Shown here: in pieces, positions 35,928 to 45,598 of the stretch
Position numbering within the stretch: position 1 is the first letter of the stretch
How the letters are laid out: each line of letters begins with the position of its first letter
From: Companilactobacillus formosensis
GTDB lineage: Bacteria > Bacillota > Bacilli > Lactobacillales > Lactobacillaceae
DNA length: 64,000 bases
Direction of reading: 5' to 3'
Assembly: GCF_005405305.1 (NCBI RefSeq)
Contig: NZ_BJDU01000001.1
Location: 370,791-434,790, forward strand
Translations under genes and position numbers: made by a program
Notes under the pieces: model-generated
What the model saw: only the letters and a program-made list of their open reading frames with translations
Database searches by the model: none
What the model was told of the DNA's origin: nothing

Positions 35928-37217
35928 ATGCGAAAAATTGTAATAAATATAGTTTTTGCTTTGCTAGGTATTGCAGTCGGAATTACGATTTTACCTAGTT
36001 TGTGGGAAATTTTCGGTTTAGCAGGAATTGCTTTTATCAATAACGGCTATTTTGAAGGACTTATTGGATGTATTATATTTTATTTTTTGTCGTTCTTGTT
36101 TGTTAGACCAATTATGGATTTGAACCAAAAAATTGAAAAATATCTAAATTCTAGATCACCTGGTTGGATCATTTATGGTGCAACTTTTCTAATCGTAGGT
36201 CTAGTTTTGGCAAATATCATTTCAATTCCTTTTTACATGATGCACAATATGTTTTCTAATGTGATTCCGGTAATTTTAATGATTGTCTTTGGTTGGATTG
36301 GTTTTCGAATGGGAACTAGTCGTCGAAATGACTGGACTAATTTCTCCATTACTAAACGAAATAACAAAGCTAATGATAAGAGCGACCAGATTGCTGCTGA
36401 AGGTGAAGTAACTCGTCGTTCTGCCAAAAAAGATTTTTATCCATATAAGATTTTGGATACTTCAGTAATTATTGATGGTCGGATTCACCAATTAGCTGAA
36501 ACTGGCTTTTTGGAAGGTAAGTTGATGATTCCGGATTTTGTTGTTCATGAATTGCAATTAATTTCCGATTCCAGCGATAGCCAAAAGCGTGAACGTGGAC
36601 GTCGTGGTTTGGACATTTTGAACGAAATGAAAATGGATCAAACTATTAATTATGAAACAACAACGCGAGATTATGATAATATACCAGAAGTTGACATGAA
36701 ATTACTTAAATTAGCCAAAGAAATTGGTGGTGCCGTCATGACAAATGATTATAATTTAAGTAAGGTAAGTGAATTTCAAAATGTTCAGGTACTTAACATT
36801 AACGAACTAGCCAAAGTCTTGAAACCAATGATTTTGCCAGGAGAGGCAATGACTGTTAAAGTTATAAAAGAGGGTACTGAAAGAGAGCAAGGTGTCGCAT
36901 ACCTAGAAGATGGTACGATGGTCGTTGTTGAAGAAGGTAAATACTTTATCAATAAAGACGTCGAAGTCATCGTAACTAGTGCATTGCAAACTGATGCTGG
37001 TAAAATGATATTTGCAAAGCCTAAACATTCAATACATGGTATCCAGGAAAAGAGTAGTGCCAAGGAGAATTCAAACAACCATAACGGTAACAATAACCAT
37101 AACGGCGGTAACCGCAATAATGGAAATCGTAACCGTAACAATGGCAACCGGAATTCGAATAAAAACAACTCGAGAAATAAAAGGGGAGAACACAGAAATG
37201 GCAAAAAAGTCAGATAA
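35928..37217 (+). CDS. yacL: PIN/TRAM domain membrane protein YacL with low-complexity tail
   Basis: A protein of 429 residues. Four N-terminal helices (about 1-125) precede a PIN nuclease-like domain (about 170-285, with acidic residues in [10 protein letters not shown] and [10 protein letters not shown]) and a TRAM domain (about 300-360). The last 55 residues are almost only Asn, Gly, Arg, His and Lys, an RNA-binding-like basic tail not part of the core family. The coding end overlaps gltX by 20 bp. The function in the family is unsettled, possibly RNA binding or cleavage. Confidence 0.9.
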   Translation: MRKIVINIVFALLGIAVGITILPSLWEIFGLAGIAFINNGYFEGLIGCIIFYFLSFLFVRPIMDLNQKIEKYLNSRSPGWIIYGATFLIVGLVLANIISIPFYMMHNMFSNVIPVILMIVFGWIGFRMGTSRRNDWTNFSITKRNNKANDKSDQIAAEGEVTRRSAKKDFYPYKILDTSVIIDGRIHQLAETGFLEGKLMIPDFVVHELQLISDSSDSQKRERGRRGLDILNEMKMDQTINYETTTRDYDNIPEVDMKLLKLAKEIGGAVMTNDYNLSKVSEFQNVQVLNINELAKVLKPMILPGEAMTVKVIKEGTEREQGVAYLEDGTMVVVEEGKYFINKDVEVIVTSALQTDAGKMIFAKPKHSIHGIQEKSSAKENSNNHNGNNNHNGGNRNNGNRNRNNGNRNSNKNNSRNKRGEHRNGKKVR

Positions 37218-38694
37218 TAAAATTCGTGTAAGATATGCACCAAGTCCAACAGGTCACTTGCACATTGGGAATGCTAGAACAGCTATCTTTAACTACTTGT
37301 TCGCACGTAGTCACAAGGGAACTTTCGTTATCCGTATTGAAGATACAGATACAAAGAGAAACGTTAAAGGTGGAACAAAGAGTCAACTAGAAAACCTTAA
37401 ATGGCTTGGCGTTGATTGGGATGAAGGTCCAGATGTCGGTGGTGACTATGGTCCATATCGTCAATCAGAAAGAAAAGAAATTTATCAAAAATACATTGAT
37501 GAATTACTAGAAAAAGGTTTAGCTTACAAATCATATCTGACTGAAGAACAACTACAAGCAATGCGTGAGGATCAAGAAGCTCACGGACAAATGCCTCACT
37601 ACGAATACGAATTCGAAGGTATGTCTGACGAAGAGAAAGCTGCTAAGATCAAAGAAGCAGAAGATGCTGGTGTTCAACCAGTTGTTAGATTCCACGTACC
37701 AGTTGGTAAGAACTACGAATGGGACGATATCGTAAAGGGTAAAGTTTCAATTGGTTCAGATACTATCGGTGGAGATTGGGTTATCCAAAAACGTGATGGT
37801 ATGCCAACTTACAACTTTGCGGTTGTTATTGATGACCATTTGATGGAAATCAGTCATGTTCTTCGTGGTGATGATCACGTTGCCAACACACCAAAACAAT
37901 TGATGATTTACGATGCCTTAGGCTGGGAAGCTCCAAAATTCGGTCATATGACATTGATCATCAATACTGAAACTGGTAAGAAACTAAGTAAACGTGATGA
38001 ATCAATCCTACAATTTATCGAACAATATCGTGAATTAGGTTACCTACCAGAAGCTATGTTCAACTTCATTACACTTCTAGGCTGGTCACCAGTTGGTGAA
38101 GACGAATTATTTACTCGCAAACAATTTATCAAGATTTTTGACGAACACCGTTTGAGTAAATCACCTGCCAAATTCGACCAAAAGAAACTAGAATGGGTCA
38201 ACAACCAATACGTTAAACACGCTGATGTTAGTGAAATCACTGACTTAGTACTTGCTAACTTGATTGAAGCAAAACGTGTCCAAGAAAATCCAAGCACTGA
38301 TGAAATTCAATGGGTAAGACATTTGACAGAACTATACATGCCACAAATGTCATATACTCAACAAATCGTTGACTTGGCTGATGTTTTCTTCAACCAACCA
38401 GAACACTTAACAGATGATGAACAAAAAGAATTAGCTGACGATGATGCTAAGACTGCTATTGAAGACTTGAAAGGTAAGTTAGAAAAATTGCCACGTTTCA
38501 CAGCTGCTCAAATCATGGATGCTATTCAATCAGTTCGTGCTGATACTGGTGTTAAGGGTAGAAAACTATACATGCCAGCTAGAATTGCTGCTACTAGAAC
38601 AATGCATGGTCCAGCAATTGCTGAAACTATCGAATTGTTTGGTAAAGAACAAGCTCTTGCAAATATCGACAAGACTTTGAACGAAATGAAATAA
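37198..38694 (+). CDS. gltX: Glutamyl-tRNA synthetase
   Basis: A class I aminoacyl-tRNA synthetase of 498 residues that charges tRNA-Glu and, in most Firmicutes, tRNA-Gln for later transamidation. The HIGH-type motif is HLHIGNART and the KMSKS-type motif is KLSKRD. The ATG at 37198 is chosen for the GGGGAG site nine bases upstream; it lies inside the end of yacL, so expression is probably coupled. No T-box leader is present upstream. Confidence 0.96.
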   Translation: MAKKSDNKIRVRYAPSPTGHLHIGNARTAIFNYLFARSHKGTFVIRIEDTDTKRNVKGGTKSQLENLKWLGVDWDEGPDVGGDYGPYRQSERKEIYQKYIDELLEKGLAYKSYLTEEQLQAMREDQEAHGQMPHYEYEFEGMSDEEKAAKIKEAEDAGVQPVVRFHVPVGKNYEWDDIVKGKVSIGSDTIGGDWVIQKRDGMPTYNFAVVIDDHLMEISHVLRGDDHVANTPKQLMIYDALGWEAPKFGHMTLIINTETGKKLSKRDESILQFIEQYRELGYLPEAMFNFITLLGWSPVGEDELFTRKQFIKIFDEHRLSKSPAKFDQKKLEWVNNQYVKHADVSEITDLVLANLIEAKRVQENPSTDEIQWVRHLTELYMPQMSYTQQIVDLADVFFNQPEHLTDDEQKELADDDAKTAIEDLKGKLEKLPRFTAAQIMDAIQSVRADTGVKGRKLYMPARIAATRTMHGPAIAETIELFGKEQALANIDKTLNEMK

Positions 38695-38721
38695 AGCGCG
38701 AAAAAAACTAAAAGAAAAGAA

Positions 38722-38765
38722 AAAGAGGTTGAAGGAAAACTTAGTTTGCCTCCAAGCTCTTTTTT
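38722..38765 (+). terminator. Imperfect terminator between gltX and cysS
   Basis: AAAGAG.TTG.AGG/CCT.CAA.CTCTTT with two mismatches is followed by a T-run. It may allow partial read-through to cysS, which has no obvious promoter of its own. Confidence 0.6.
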
Positions 38766-38780
38766 ATATAGGTGAAGATT

Positions 38781-40187
38781 ATGTTGAAAATTTTCAATAC
38801 ATTGACCCGTGAAAAAGAAGAATTTAAACCAATAACACCTAATCAAGTCAACATGTACGTCTGTGGTCCTACCGTGTACAACTACATTCACATTGGTAAT
38901 GCTCGTTCGATCGTAGCATTTGATACAGTTCGTCGTTATTTGGAATTTTTAGGCTACAAGGTAAAATTTGTATCTAACTTCACTGATGTTGATGACAAAA
39001 TGATTAAAGAAGCTAATCGTGAAGGAATCACTGTTCCAGAAGTTGCTAATCGTTTTATCAAAGCCTTTTATGAAGATATTGCCGCTATCAATGTTCAAAA
39101 AGCGACTATCAATCCTAGAGCTACTGACAATATTCAAGATATTATCGACTTTGTCAAAGTTTTAATTGATAAAGGCTATGCTTATGAATCTGATGGGGAT
39201 GTCTTTTATCGAGCTAGAAAGTTTAAACATTACGGAGAGCTTTCTGACCAAAATATCGATCAATTAGTTGAAGGTGCCAGTGAACACATTGGTGAAGCTG
39301 AATTTGATAAGAAACAAGATCCAATCGACTTCGTGCTTTGGAAAAAAGCTAAACCAGGTGAAATCAAATGGGACTCTCCTTGGGGTGAGGGTCGTCCAGG
39401 TTGGCACATTGAATGTTCAGTAATGTCGACTAAATATTTAGGCGAGACCTTTGACATTCACGGTGGTGGTCAAGATTTAGAGTTCCCACACCATGAAAAT
39501 GAAATTGCTCAAAGTGAAGCTAAGACGGGCAAGAAATTTGTTAATTATTGGATGCACAATGGCTTCGTAACAGTTGAAAACAATGAAAAAATGAGTAAGT
39601 CACTCGGCAACTTTGTCACAGTTCATGATTTAGTTAAGAAGACGAACCCACAAGTTTTGAGATTCTTCCTTTCATCAACTCATTACCGTCGTCCACTCGA
39701 ATATTCCCAAGCTAATTTGCAAAAAGCTGCCGATAATTTGGACAAGATCAAGACAGCTTATAACAATTTGAAATTCAGATTGGATGATGCTAAAGATACG
39801 GATGATGCAGAAATTGCTACTCAAACACAAGACATTATTGAAGACTTTAAGACTGCCATGAATGATGACTTTAACGTTCAAAATGGTTTGACAGAAATCT
39901 TTAATTTGGTCAGTTTGGCTAACAACTATTCGTCAAGAGATACGGTTGCTAAAAATGCTGTAAATGTTATCCTAAAAGCTATGGCTGATTTGACAAGTAT
40001 TCTCGGAATCAACTTGGATAGTCAACAAGACCTTTCTGAAGAAATTCAACAAATGGTCGATCAACGTGACCAAGCTCGTGCCGATAAAGATTTTGCTACG
40101 AGTGATAAATTACGTGACCAACTAAAAGATATGGGCGTAATCTTAGAAGATACCCCTCAAGGAACACGGTGGCATATTAATGACTGA
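38781..40187 (+). CDS. cysS: Cysteinyl-tRNA synthetase
   Basis: A class I synthetase of about 468 residues. The zinc ligand Cys and HIGH motif appear in [16 protein letters not shown] and the KMSKS motif in EKMSKSLGN. Start at ATG 38781, five bases after AGGTGA; an upstream GTG would overlap the ribosome site. It overlaps mrnC by 8 bp, the usual cysS-mrnC-rlmB order. Confidence 0.96.
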   Translation: MLKIFNTLTREKEEFKPITPNQVNMYVCGPTVYNYIHIGNARSIVAFDTVRRYLEFLGYKVKFVSNFTDVDDKMIKEANREGITVPEVANRFIKAFYEDIAAINVQKATINPRATDNIQDIIDFVKVLIDKGYAYESDGDVFYRARKFKHYGELSDQNIDQLVEGASEHIGEAEFDKKQDPIDFVLWKKAKPGEIKWDSPWGEGRPGWHIECSVMSTKYLGETFDIHGGGQDLEFPHHENEIAQSEAKTGKKFVNYWMHNGFVTVENNEKMSKSLGNFVTVHDLVKKTNPQVLRFFLSSTHYRRPLEYSQANLQKAADNLDKIKTAYNNLKFRLDDAKDTDDAEIATQTQDIIEDFKTAMNDDFNVQNGLTEIFNLVSLANNYSSRDTVAKNAVNVILKAMADLTSILGINLDSQQDLSEEIQQMVDQRDQARADKDFATSDKLRDQLKDMGVILEDTPQGTRWHIND

Positions 40188-40593
40188 TGTTAAGAAATTT
40201 AATGGTGTAACTTTGGCTTATTTAGGCGACGCTGTTTATGAAGTATTTATTCGTGAACATTTGTTGTCCAAAAATATCGTCAAAGTAAATGAATTACAAC
40301 ACCAAGCCAAACATTACGTATCAGCGAAAGCTCAAGCTTCATTGATAACTTTGATGCTCGATAACGATGTTTTGACTGAACAAGAAGTAAGGATTTACAA
40401 GAACGGGCGTAATGCCAAGAAGCAAACTAAAGCAAAGAATACAAGTGTTGTCACTTATCATATGTCCACTGGTTTTGAAGCCGTCTTTGGTTACTTGGAT
40501 ATTACTGGAGACAAAGAACGTGTTAAAGAACTTGCATTGTGGTGTATAAATGAAGTAGAAAGTGGTGCAGCAGATGACCGGAAATTCGAATAG
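40180..40593 (+). CDS. mrnC: Mini-ribonuclease III
   Basis: A protein of 137 residues that consists of an RNase III catalytic domain without a double-stranded RNA-binding domain. The motif [18 protein letters not shown] carries the catalytic acidic residues. The family matures 23S rRNA in Bacilli. It overlaps both neighbours, cysS and rlmB. Confidence 0.93.
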   Translation: MTDVKKFNGVTLAYLGDAVYEVFIREHLLSKNIVKVNELQHQAKHYVSAKAQASLITLMLDNDVLTEQEVRIYKNGRNAKKQTKAKNTSVVTYHMSTGFEAVFGYLDITGDKERVKELALWCINEVESGAADDRKFE

Positions 40594-41350
40594 AAATAAT
40601 AACAGTGAAGAAAAAGAATTAGTTTATGGAGTTCATTCAGTAATTGAATTATTGAAATCTTCAACAGCTGATCAACGTGTCAATAAAGTTTTAGTTCAAA
40701 AGGGACTTTCAAGTGAACACATCGCAGAAGCTATTAAATTAGCTAAACGTGACCGTTTGATCGTTCAAGAAGTACCTAAGAACAAGTTGGATGATATTAG
40801 TGAGGGTGGCAATCACCAAGGAATGGCAGCCTATATTGCCCCTTATCAATACGCTGAAATGCAAGACATCTTTGACAATGCCAAGAAGAAAAATGAAGAT
40901 CCTTTTATTTTGATTTTGGATAAAATTGAAGATCCTCATAATCTCGGTTCAATCATGCGTACAGCCGATGCTGTAGGAGTTCATGGAATCATCGTGCCAA
41001 AGCATCGTTCAACTGGACTTACTTCAACCGTTGCTAAGACTTCAACGGGTGCTATTGAATACGTGCCAGTGGTCCGTGTAACTAACCTAGTTAATACGAT
41101 CAAAGACTTGAAGAAGAAAAATGTCTGGGTCTTTGGTACAGCTATGGAAGGTGACAATTACCGTAACTGGAATGCCAAAGGAGCAGTTGCTCTAATCATT
41201 GGTAACGAAGGTAAAGGAATCTCACCACTAGTTCTCAAACAAGCTGATCAAACTTTGAATATTCCGATGGTCGGACACGTGCAAAGTTTGAATGCTTCCG
41301 TTGCGACTGGTATTTTGTTGTATCAAGCTTTTGCTTCCAGAAATGCGTAA
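40574..41350 (+). CDS. rlmB: 23S rRNA (guanosine-2'-O-)-methyltransferase, TrmH family
   Basis: A SPOUT methyltransferase of about 258 residues. An N-terminal substrate-binding domain (VYGVHSVIELL) is followed by the knotted domain with LDKIEDPHNLGSIMRTADA, IGNEGKGISPLV and IPMVGHVQSLNASVATGI. The start is uncertain: the ATG at 40574 is used here, and a GTG at 40562 is in frame; neither has a strong ribosome site, which fits coupling to mrnC. A terminator follows. Confidence 0.9.
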   Translation: MTGNSNRNNNSEEKELVYGVHSVIELLKSSTADQRVNKVLVQKGLSSEHIAEAIKLAKRDRLIVQEVPKNKLDDISEGGNHQGMAAYIAPYQYAEMQDIFDNAKKKNEDPFILILDKIEDPHNLGSIMRTADAVGVHGIIVPKHRSTGLTSTVAKTSTGAIEYVPVVRVTNLVNTIKDLKKKNVWVFGTAMEGDNYRNWNAKGAVALIIGNEGKGISPLVLKQADQTLNIPMVGHVQSLNASVATGILLYQAFASRNA

Positions 41351-41358
41351 TTTATATT

Positions 41359-41390
41359 AAACGAATGATTAAATTTCATTCGTTTTTTTT
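41359..41390 (+). terminator. Rho-independent terminator after rlmB
   Basis: The stem AAACGAATGA/TCATTCGTTT is followed by eight T residues. Confidence 0.9.
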
Positions 41391-41471
41391 GTAAACAAAT
41401 GTTCTCTTTTAATGCGGGAAATAGCAATGTTATTCTAAAAATATAAAATTATTCCCACAATAACACACTAA

Positions 41472-42029
41472 ATGTATAGCCTAGAATCACTATGGATTGA
41501 ACAAGTCAGAACTAATAGAGATTCACCAGCCCTAGATAAACTAGTGAAGAAATATCATCCGATGATCGATAATTTAGCTAAGCATTATTACATTGTTGGC
41601 TTTGATCGTGAAGACTGGTATCAAGAGGCTTTTATTACTTGTTATGAGACTTGCCAAATTTTTGATGGCACCAGTGGCTCGAGATTTGGTAGCTTCTTTA
41701 AGATGAAATTTGAACGGCGAGTTATTGATTTGATCAGACGCGAAAATGCGAGTAAGAGAAAAATCAATGGAATGACAGAGCCTTTAGAAGTTCATCCTAA
41801 TCAACAACCAATTGACGGTCATCGTTACTTAATAGAAGTAAAAGATCAAGTTGAAATCTTGACTAAAAGTATGAGTAAACTGGAATTAACAGCGATGCAA
41901 TTCATCTTAGGCAAGATAACTATGGAACAAGCTTGTAAGAAAGAGTCGTGTACTCCTAAAAAAATTCAAAATGCGATTTATCGCTTGAAATATCTGATTT
42001 TGAAACGAGACGATACAGATTTGTCATGA
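41472..42029 (+). CDS. sigH: Sigma-H/ComX-like sigma factor
   Basis: A sigma-70 family protein of 185 residues. Region 2 includes VGFDREDWYQEAFITCYE and FKMKFERRVIDLIRRENASKR; the C-terminal region 4-like part is weak. Its position before rpmG-secE-nusG matches sigH of Bacillus and the ComX-like factors of lactobacilli, which control competence genes. No Shine-Dalgarno is visible before the ATG (upstream CACACTAA), and a TATAAA-type -10 at about 41442 would give a leader of only about 17 nt. Translation is therefore probably poor or conditional. Confidence 0.85.
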   Translation: MYSLESLWIEQVRTNRDSPALDKLVKKYHPMIDNLAKHYYIVGFDREDWYQEAFITCYETCQIFDGTSGSRFGSFFKMKFERRVIDLIRRENASKRKINGMTEPLEVHPNQQPIDGHRYLIEVKDQVEILTKSMSKLELTAMQFILGKITMEQACKKESCTPKKIQNAIYRLKYLILKRDDTDLS

Positions 42030-42099
42030 GTTTGCAATGGACAAACAACCTTCCAGAGTTTACAATTAATAAGATTAAGAATAGATTTTGGAGATAAAC

Positions 42100-42249
42100 A
42101 TGGGATTAAGAAAAGTCGCATTAGCTTGCACTGTTTGTGGTTCACGTAACTACACAATCAGCGAGAACCCAAACCGCACAGAACGTCTAGAAGTTAAAAA
42201 GTTCTGTAAGCACTGTGGAAAACACACGTTACATAAAGAAACAAGATAA
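42100..42249 (+). CDS. rpmG: 50S ribosomal protein L33
   Basis: Forty-nine residues, [18 protein letters not shown] then FCKHCGKHT, with two CxxC pairs that bind zinc (the C+ form). A GGAG site lies eight bases before the ATG. It sits directly before secE as in other Bacilli. Confidence 0.95.
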   Translation: MGLRKVALACTVCGSRNYTISENPNRTERLEVKKFCKHCGKHTLHKETR

Positions 42250-42262
42250 GCTGGAGGAACAA

Positions 42263-42448
42263 ATGAAACTATTTAAATTTTTTGGTAGTGTCAATAAAGA
42301 AATGAAATTAGTTGTTTGGCCTACATTTAAAGAAAATAAGCGTGATACATGGACTGTTATCGCTACATCATTAATGTATGCAATCTTCTTTGCCATAGTT
42401 GATTGGGGTCTAATTAAACTATTACAAACCTTTATCATGGGTAAATAG
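42263..42448 (+). CDS. secE: Preprotein translocase subunit SecE
   Basis: A single-helix subunit of the Sec translocase, 61 residues: an amphipathic cytoplasmic part (FFGSVNKEMKLVVWPTFKENKRDT) and one C-terminal transmembrane helix. The ATG at 42263 has GGAGG five bases upstream. Confidence 0.95.
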   Translation: MKLFKFFGSVNKEMKLVVWPTFKENKRDTWTVIATSLMYAIFFAIVDWGLIKLLQTFIMGK

Positions 42449-42449
42449 A

Positions 42450-42478
42450 TTGTAAGAATGCTAAAAATTTGCTATGAT
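42450..42478 (+). promoter_or_regulatory. Promoter between secE and nusG
   Basis: TTGTAA (42450) and TATGAT (42473) are 17 bp apart, with TGC extending the -10. The predicted start near 42485 is only a few bases before a terminator-like hairpin. Confidence 0.7.
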
Positions 42479-42491
42479 ATTAGCAATCAGA

Positions 42492-42525
42492 AAAACTTCG
42501 ACTGTGGTTCGGAGTTTTTTTATTT
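42492..42525 (+). terminator. Terminator or attenuator before nusG
   Basis: AAACTTCGAC/GTTCGGAGTTT with G-U pairs is followed by seven T residues. It stops secE transcripts and, because a promoter lies just upstream, would also attenuate nusG transcription. Confidence 0.7.
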
Positions 42526-42543
42526 TGAATTTTGGAGGAAATT

Positions 42544-43089
42544 ATGGCTGAAGCTGGCGAAAAACAATGGTATGTTTTGCATACCTATTCAGGATATGAA
42601 AACAAAGTTAAGGAAAATCTAGAATCACGTGCTCAATCAATGGGTATGGAAGATTACATTTTCCAAGCAGTTGTTCCTGAAGAAGAAGAAACAAAAATGA
42701 AAAACGGTAAAGAAAAGAAAGAAATGGAAAAAACTTTCCCTGGTTACGTTTTAGTACAAATGGTTATGAGTGATGAATCATGGTTTATCGTTCGTAATAC
42801 ACCAGGCGTTACTGGATTTGTCGGCAGTCACGGTTCAGGTAGTAAGCCTGCACCACTATTACCCGAGGAAATTGATAGCATCATGAAACAATACGGCATG
42901 AATGCTAATAAGCCATCTGACTTTGAAGTTGGCGAAACAGTTAATATTACTGATGGTGCCTTTTCAGATACAACTGGTAAGATCACTGAAATCGATGATG
43001 AACACAGAAAACTTAAAGTTGACGTTGATATGTTTGGACGTATGACTTCAGCTGAACTTGATTTCACATCAGTTGAAAAACAAAAATAG
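42544..43089 (+). CDS. nusG: Transcription termination/antitermination protein NusG
   Basis: An RNA polymerase-binding elongation factor of 181 residues. The NGN domain reads QWYVLHTYSGYENKVKENL with FPGYVLVQM; the C-terminal KOW domain carries VGETVNITDGAFSDTTGKI. The ATG at 42544 has GGAGG upstream. Its leader contains an attenuator-like hairpin. Confidence 0.96.
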   Translation: MAEAGEKQWYVLHTYSGYENKVKENLESRAQSMGMEDYIFQAVVPEEEETKMKNGKEKKEMEKTFPGYVLVQMVMSDESWFIVRNTPGVTGFVGSHGSGSKPAPLLPEEIDSIMKQYGMNANKPSDFEVGETVNITDGAFSDTTGKITEIDDEHRKLKVDVDMFGRMTSAELDFTSVEKQK

Positions 43090-43092
43090 TTA

Positions 43093-43121
43093 TTGAAAAG
43101 ACTAGTAGGCCGTGCTACTAT
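43093..43121 (+). promoter_or_regulatory. Promoter of rplK-rplA
   Basis: TTGAAA (43093) and TACTAT (43116) are 17 bp apart with a TGC extension. Transcription would start near 43128, about 80 nt before rplK. Confidence 0.65.
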
Positions 43122-43148
43122 ATAACGGTATGTTTTTGACACATACAT

Positions 43149-43183
43149 GTGGGAGAGAAAATTTTTATTCTCATCATGACCAC
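43149..43183 (+). promoter_or_regulatory. L1-binding-site mimic before rplK
   Basis: GTGGGAG (43149-43155) and ATGACCAC (43176-43183) flank an AGAAAA..TTTTCT-type hairpin. The pattern GTGGGAG..GACCAC copies the L1-binding region of 23S rRNA helix 76 (GGUGGGAG..AAAUACCACC). L1 binding would repress translation. Confidence 0.65.
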
Positions 43184-43208
43184 ATCACGGAACAAGGAGG
43201 TATGCACC

Positions 43209-43631
43209 GTGGCTAAAAAAGTTGCTAACGTAGTAAAATTACAAATCCCTGCTGGACAGGCTACTCCAGCTCCTCCAGTTGGTCCTGCACTAGGACAAGC
43301 TGGTATTAACATTGTTGCCTTTACAAAGGACTTCAATGCACGTACACAAGATCAAAAGGGTATGATTATCCCTGTTGTTATCTCAGTATACGAAGACCGT
43401 TCATTCGATTTCGTTACTAAGACACCACCAGCTGCAGTTCTATTGAAGAAAGCTGCTGGCGTTGAAAAGGGCTCTGGCGAACCTAACACAAACAAGGTTG
43501 CCACAGTTACTGAAGACCAAGTTCGCGAAATTGCTGAAACCAAGATGAAAGACCTAAACGCTGCTAGTGTTGAATCTGCAATGCGTATGGTTGCTGGTAC
43601 TGCAAGAAGTATGGGCTTTGAAGTAAAGTAA
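43209..43631 (+). CDS. rplK: 50S ribosomal protein L11
   Basis: A 140-residue protein of the ribosomal GTPase centre. Landmarks are [28 protein letters not shown] and a C-terminal rRNA-binding domain. The start is a GTG at 43209, eight bases after the perfect AAGGAGG. Confidence 0.97.
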   Translation: MAKKVANVVKLQIPAGQATPAPPVGPALGQAGINIVAFTKDFNARTQDQKGMIIPVVISVYEDRSFDFVTKTPPAAVLLKKAAGVEKGSGEPNTNKVATVTEDQVREIAETKMKDLNAASVESAMRMVAGTARSMGFEVK

Positions 43632-43679
43632 AAGACTAGATTGAGCAGTTTACAAAGAATGTGAAAGCATTCTTAACAA

Positions 43680-43707
43680 GTGGGAGGGGAAAACCCCGTA
43701 AGACCAC
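43680..43707 (+). promoter_or_regulatory. L1-binding-site mimic before rplA
   Basis: GTGGGAG then a GGGG/CCCC stem then GTAAGACCAC: a second copy of the L1-site pattern, 21 bp before the rplA start and just upstream of its AAGGAGG. It suggests direct autogenous control of L1. Confidence 0.65.
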
Positions 43708-43727
43708 AAAGCAAGGAGGAACTTAGC

Positions 43728-44408
43728 ATGGCTAAGCATGGAAAAAAATATACAGAAGCATTAAAACAAGTAGATAAAAACAAAAGTTATACTGCTGAAG
43801 AAGCTGTAGAACTATTGAAGAAAGTTGACTACGCTAAATTCGATGCAACTGTTGAAGTTGCTATCAATTTGGATGTTGATCCTAAACAAGCTGATCAACA
43901 AATTCGTGGTGCTATCGTACTACCTAACGGTACAGGTAAAACTCAAAAGGTTATCGTCTTCGCTGAAGGACAACAAGCTAAGGATGCAGAAGCAGCCGGC
44001 GCTGATATCGTTGGTTCAGACGACCTTGTAGAAAAGATTCAAGACGGCTGGTTGGACTTTGACGTTGCCGTTGCTACACCACCTATGATGGCCAAAGTTG
44101 GTCGTTTAGGTCGTGTTCTTGGACCTAAAGGTTTGATGCCTAACCCTAAGACAGGTACAGTTACAATGGATGTTACAAAGGCTGTTAATGATATTAAAGC
44201 CGGACAAGTTACATACCGTGTAGATTCAAATGGTCTTATCCACGCACCAATCGGTAAGATGTCATTTGATACAAACAAGATCGTAGAAAACTTCAATTCA
44301 TTCTACGGTACAATTGCTAAAGCACGTCCTGCATCATTGAAGGGTAACTATATTGTCAGTGTAAACATGACATCTACATTTGGACCTGGTCTAAAGATCA
44401 ACGCTTAA
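43728..44408 (+). CDS. rplA: 50S ribosomal protein L1
   Basis: A 226-residue L1-stalk protein and known translational repressor of its own operon. Landmarks are [10 protein letters not shown] and [19 protein letters not shown]. The ATG at 43728 has AAGGAGG eight bases upstream; a longer GTG-started frame runs through the regulatory stem and is rejected. Confidence 0.97.
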   Translation: MAKHGKKYTEALKQVDKNKSYTAEEAVELLKKVDYAKFDATVEVAINLDVDPKQADQQIRGAIVLPNGTGKTQKVIVFAEGQQAKDAEAAGADIVGSDDLVEKIQDGWLDFDVAVATPPMMAKVGRLGRVLGPKGLMPNPKTGTVTMDVTKAVNDIKAGQVTYRVDSNGLIHAPIGKMSFDTNKIVENFNSFYGTIAKARPASLKGNYIVSVNMTSTFGPGLKINA

Positions 44409-44414
44409 TAAGTG

Positions 44415-44443
44415 TTGACTAATTACCAAAATAATGATAAATT
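44415..44443 (+). promoter_or_regulatory. Promoter of rplJ-rplL
   Basis: TTGACT (44415) and TAAATT (44438) are 17 bp apart, directly after rplA and upstream of the L10 leader. Confidence 0.6.
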
Positions 44444-44449
44444 ATCATA

Positions 44450-44560
44450 GTTGATTTCTACCGAAGACTCAGGTGATGAAAGTCTTAATATCCTGCCGAG
44501 GCCAGAAGATTATTTCACTTAATCTCTGTGTCCTTAGGGCACAGGGATTTTATATTTTTA
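44450..44560 (+). promoter_or_regulatory. Ribosomal protein L10 leader with terminator
   Basis: The leader contains the L10(L12)4 binding landmarks CCGAAGACTCAGGTG and TCCTGCCGAGGCC. It ends in a stem CTCTGTGTCC/GGGCACAGGG followed by TTTTATATTTTT. This is the Rfam L10-leader type. L10-L12 complex binding regulates rplJL. Confidence 0.85.
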
Positions 44561-44610
44561 GCCGAATTTGTAGAAGATTAACTAAAAAATTGTGGAGGTG
44601 AAACGTAATA

Positions 44611-45117
44611 ATGAAGCAAGAAGTATTAGCACAAAAACAAGCAGAAGTAGATGAAATTGCTAAGCAACTTACAGGCGCAAAATCAGTAATCGTTGTTGAT
44701 TACTTAGGTCTAACAGTTGAACAAGCAACTGAAATGCGTGCTGAATTACGTGAACAAAATGCTACTATGCAAGTTGTTAAGAATACAATCTTGAGACGTG
44801 CAGCTGAAAAAGCTGGTGTTGAAGGTCTAGAGAAGTTCTTCGTTGGACCTACAGCTATCGCTTATTCTGAAGAAGATCCTGTTGGACCTGCTAAGATTGC
44901 TGCTAAGTTTGCCAAAGATGTTGACGCCGTTGAAATCAAGGGTGGAATCATCGAAGGTAAAGCTGCATCTCTTGACGAAATTCAAGAATTAGCTACATTA
45001 CCAGACAGAGATGGCTTGCTATCAATGTTGGTATCTGTATTACAAGCTCCTGTACGCGACTTTGCTATGGTTGTTAAAGCACTCGCTGACAAAGAAGACG
45101 ACGGACAAGAAGCTTAA
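44611..45117 (+). CDS. rplJ: 50S ribosomal protein L10
   Basis: A 168-residue base of the L10-L12 stalk. Landmarks are SVIVVDYLGLTVEQATEMR and NTILRRAAEKAG, with the C-terminal helix that holds L12 dimers. GGAGGTGAAA precedes the ATG. Confidence 0.97.
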   Translation: MKQEVLAQKQAEVDEIAKQLTGAKSVIVVDYLGLTVEQATEMRAELREQNATMQVVKNTILRRAAEKAGVEGLEKFFVGPTAIAYSEEDPVGPAKIAAKFAKDVDAVEIKGGIIEGKAASLDEIQELATLPDRDGLLSMLVSVLQAPVRDFAMVVKALADKEDDGQEA

Positions 45118-45160
45118 TTACATTAACTAAAAAAACTCATAATATTTGGAGGATACAATA

Positions 45161-45529
45161 ATGGCTTTAGATACACAAAAGATTATCGATGATTTAAAAG
45201 ATGCATCAATTCTAGAACTTAACGACCTTGTTAAGGCTATTGAAGACGAATTTGACGTTAAGGCTGCTGCTCCAGTTGCTGCTGCCGGTGCTGCTGGTGG
45301 CGACGCTGCTGCAGAAAAGGACTCATTTGACGTTGAACTTACAGAAGCAGGTCAAGAAAAGGTTAAGGTTATCAAGGAAGTTCGTGGTATCACAGGACTT
45401 GGCTTGAAGGACTCAAAGGACCTTGTTGATGGTGCTCCTAAGGTTATCAAGGAAGGCGTTGCTAAGGCTGACGCTGATGACATGAAGTCAAAACTAGAAG
45501 CTGTTGGTGCAACAGTTACATTGAAGTAA
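45161..45529 (+). CDS. rplL: 50S ribosomal protein L7/L12
   Basis: A 122-residue acidic stalk protein. It has an N-terminal dimerisation helix, an Ala/Gly-rich hinge ([17 protein letters not shown]) and a globular factor-binding domain ([21 protein letters not shown]). The ATG at 45161 has GGAGG eight bases upstream. A terminator follows. Confidence 0.97.
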   Translation: MALDTQKIIDDLKDASILELNDLVKAIEDEFDVKAAAPVAAAGAAGGDAAAEKDSFDVELTEAGQEKVKVIKEVRGITGLGLKDSKDLVDGAPKVIKEGVAKADADDMKSKLEAVGATVTLK

Positions 45530-45548
45530 TACACTTTATGTTAAAATT

Positions 45549-45573
45549 AATCCTCGTAAGAGGATTTTTTTTT
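45549..45573 (+). terminator. Rho-independent terminator after rplL
   Basis: AATCCTC-GTAA-GAGGATT is followed by a T-run. Confidence 0.9.
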
Positions 45574-45598
45574 ATCCAAAAAAGGAAGGATGAAACCT

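Noticed and set aside
37012-37197. N-terminal extension of gltX by about 62 codons
   Set aside because: The extension is the out-of-frame reading of the yacL tail. The ATG at 37198 has a proper ribosome site and gives a normal synthetase N-terminus.
36785-37249. A 154-codon minus-strand open frame opposite yacL and gltX
   Set aside because: It is leucine-rich by reverse translation of the Asn/Gly/Arg-rich tail, lacks a ribosome site and is antisense to two certain genes.
38695-38780. T-box leader before cysS or gltX
   Set aside because: No T-box sequence (AGGGTGGNACCGCG) or specifier arm is present; the gap contains only an imperfect terminator.
43149-43208. N-terminal extension of rplK
   Set aside because: It would translate the L1-type leader stem; the GTG at 43209 is perfectly spaced from AAGGAGG and gives the standard L11 start.
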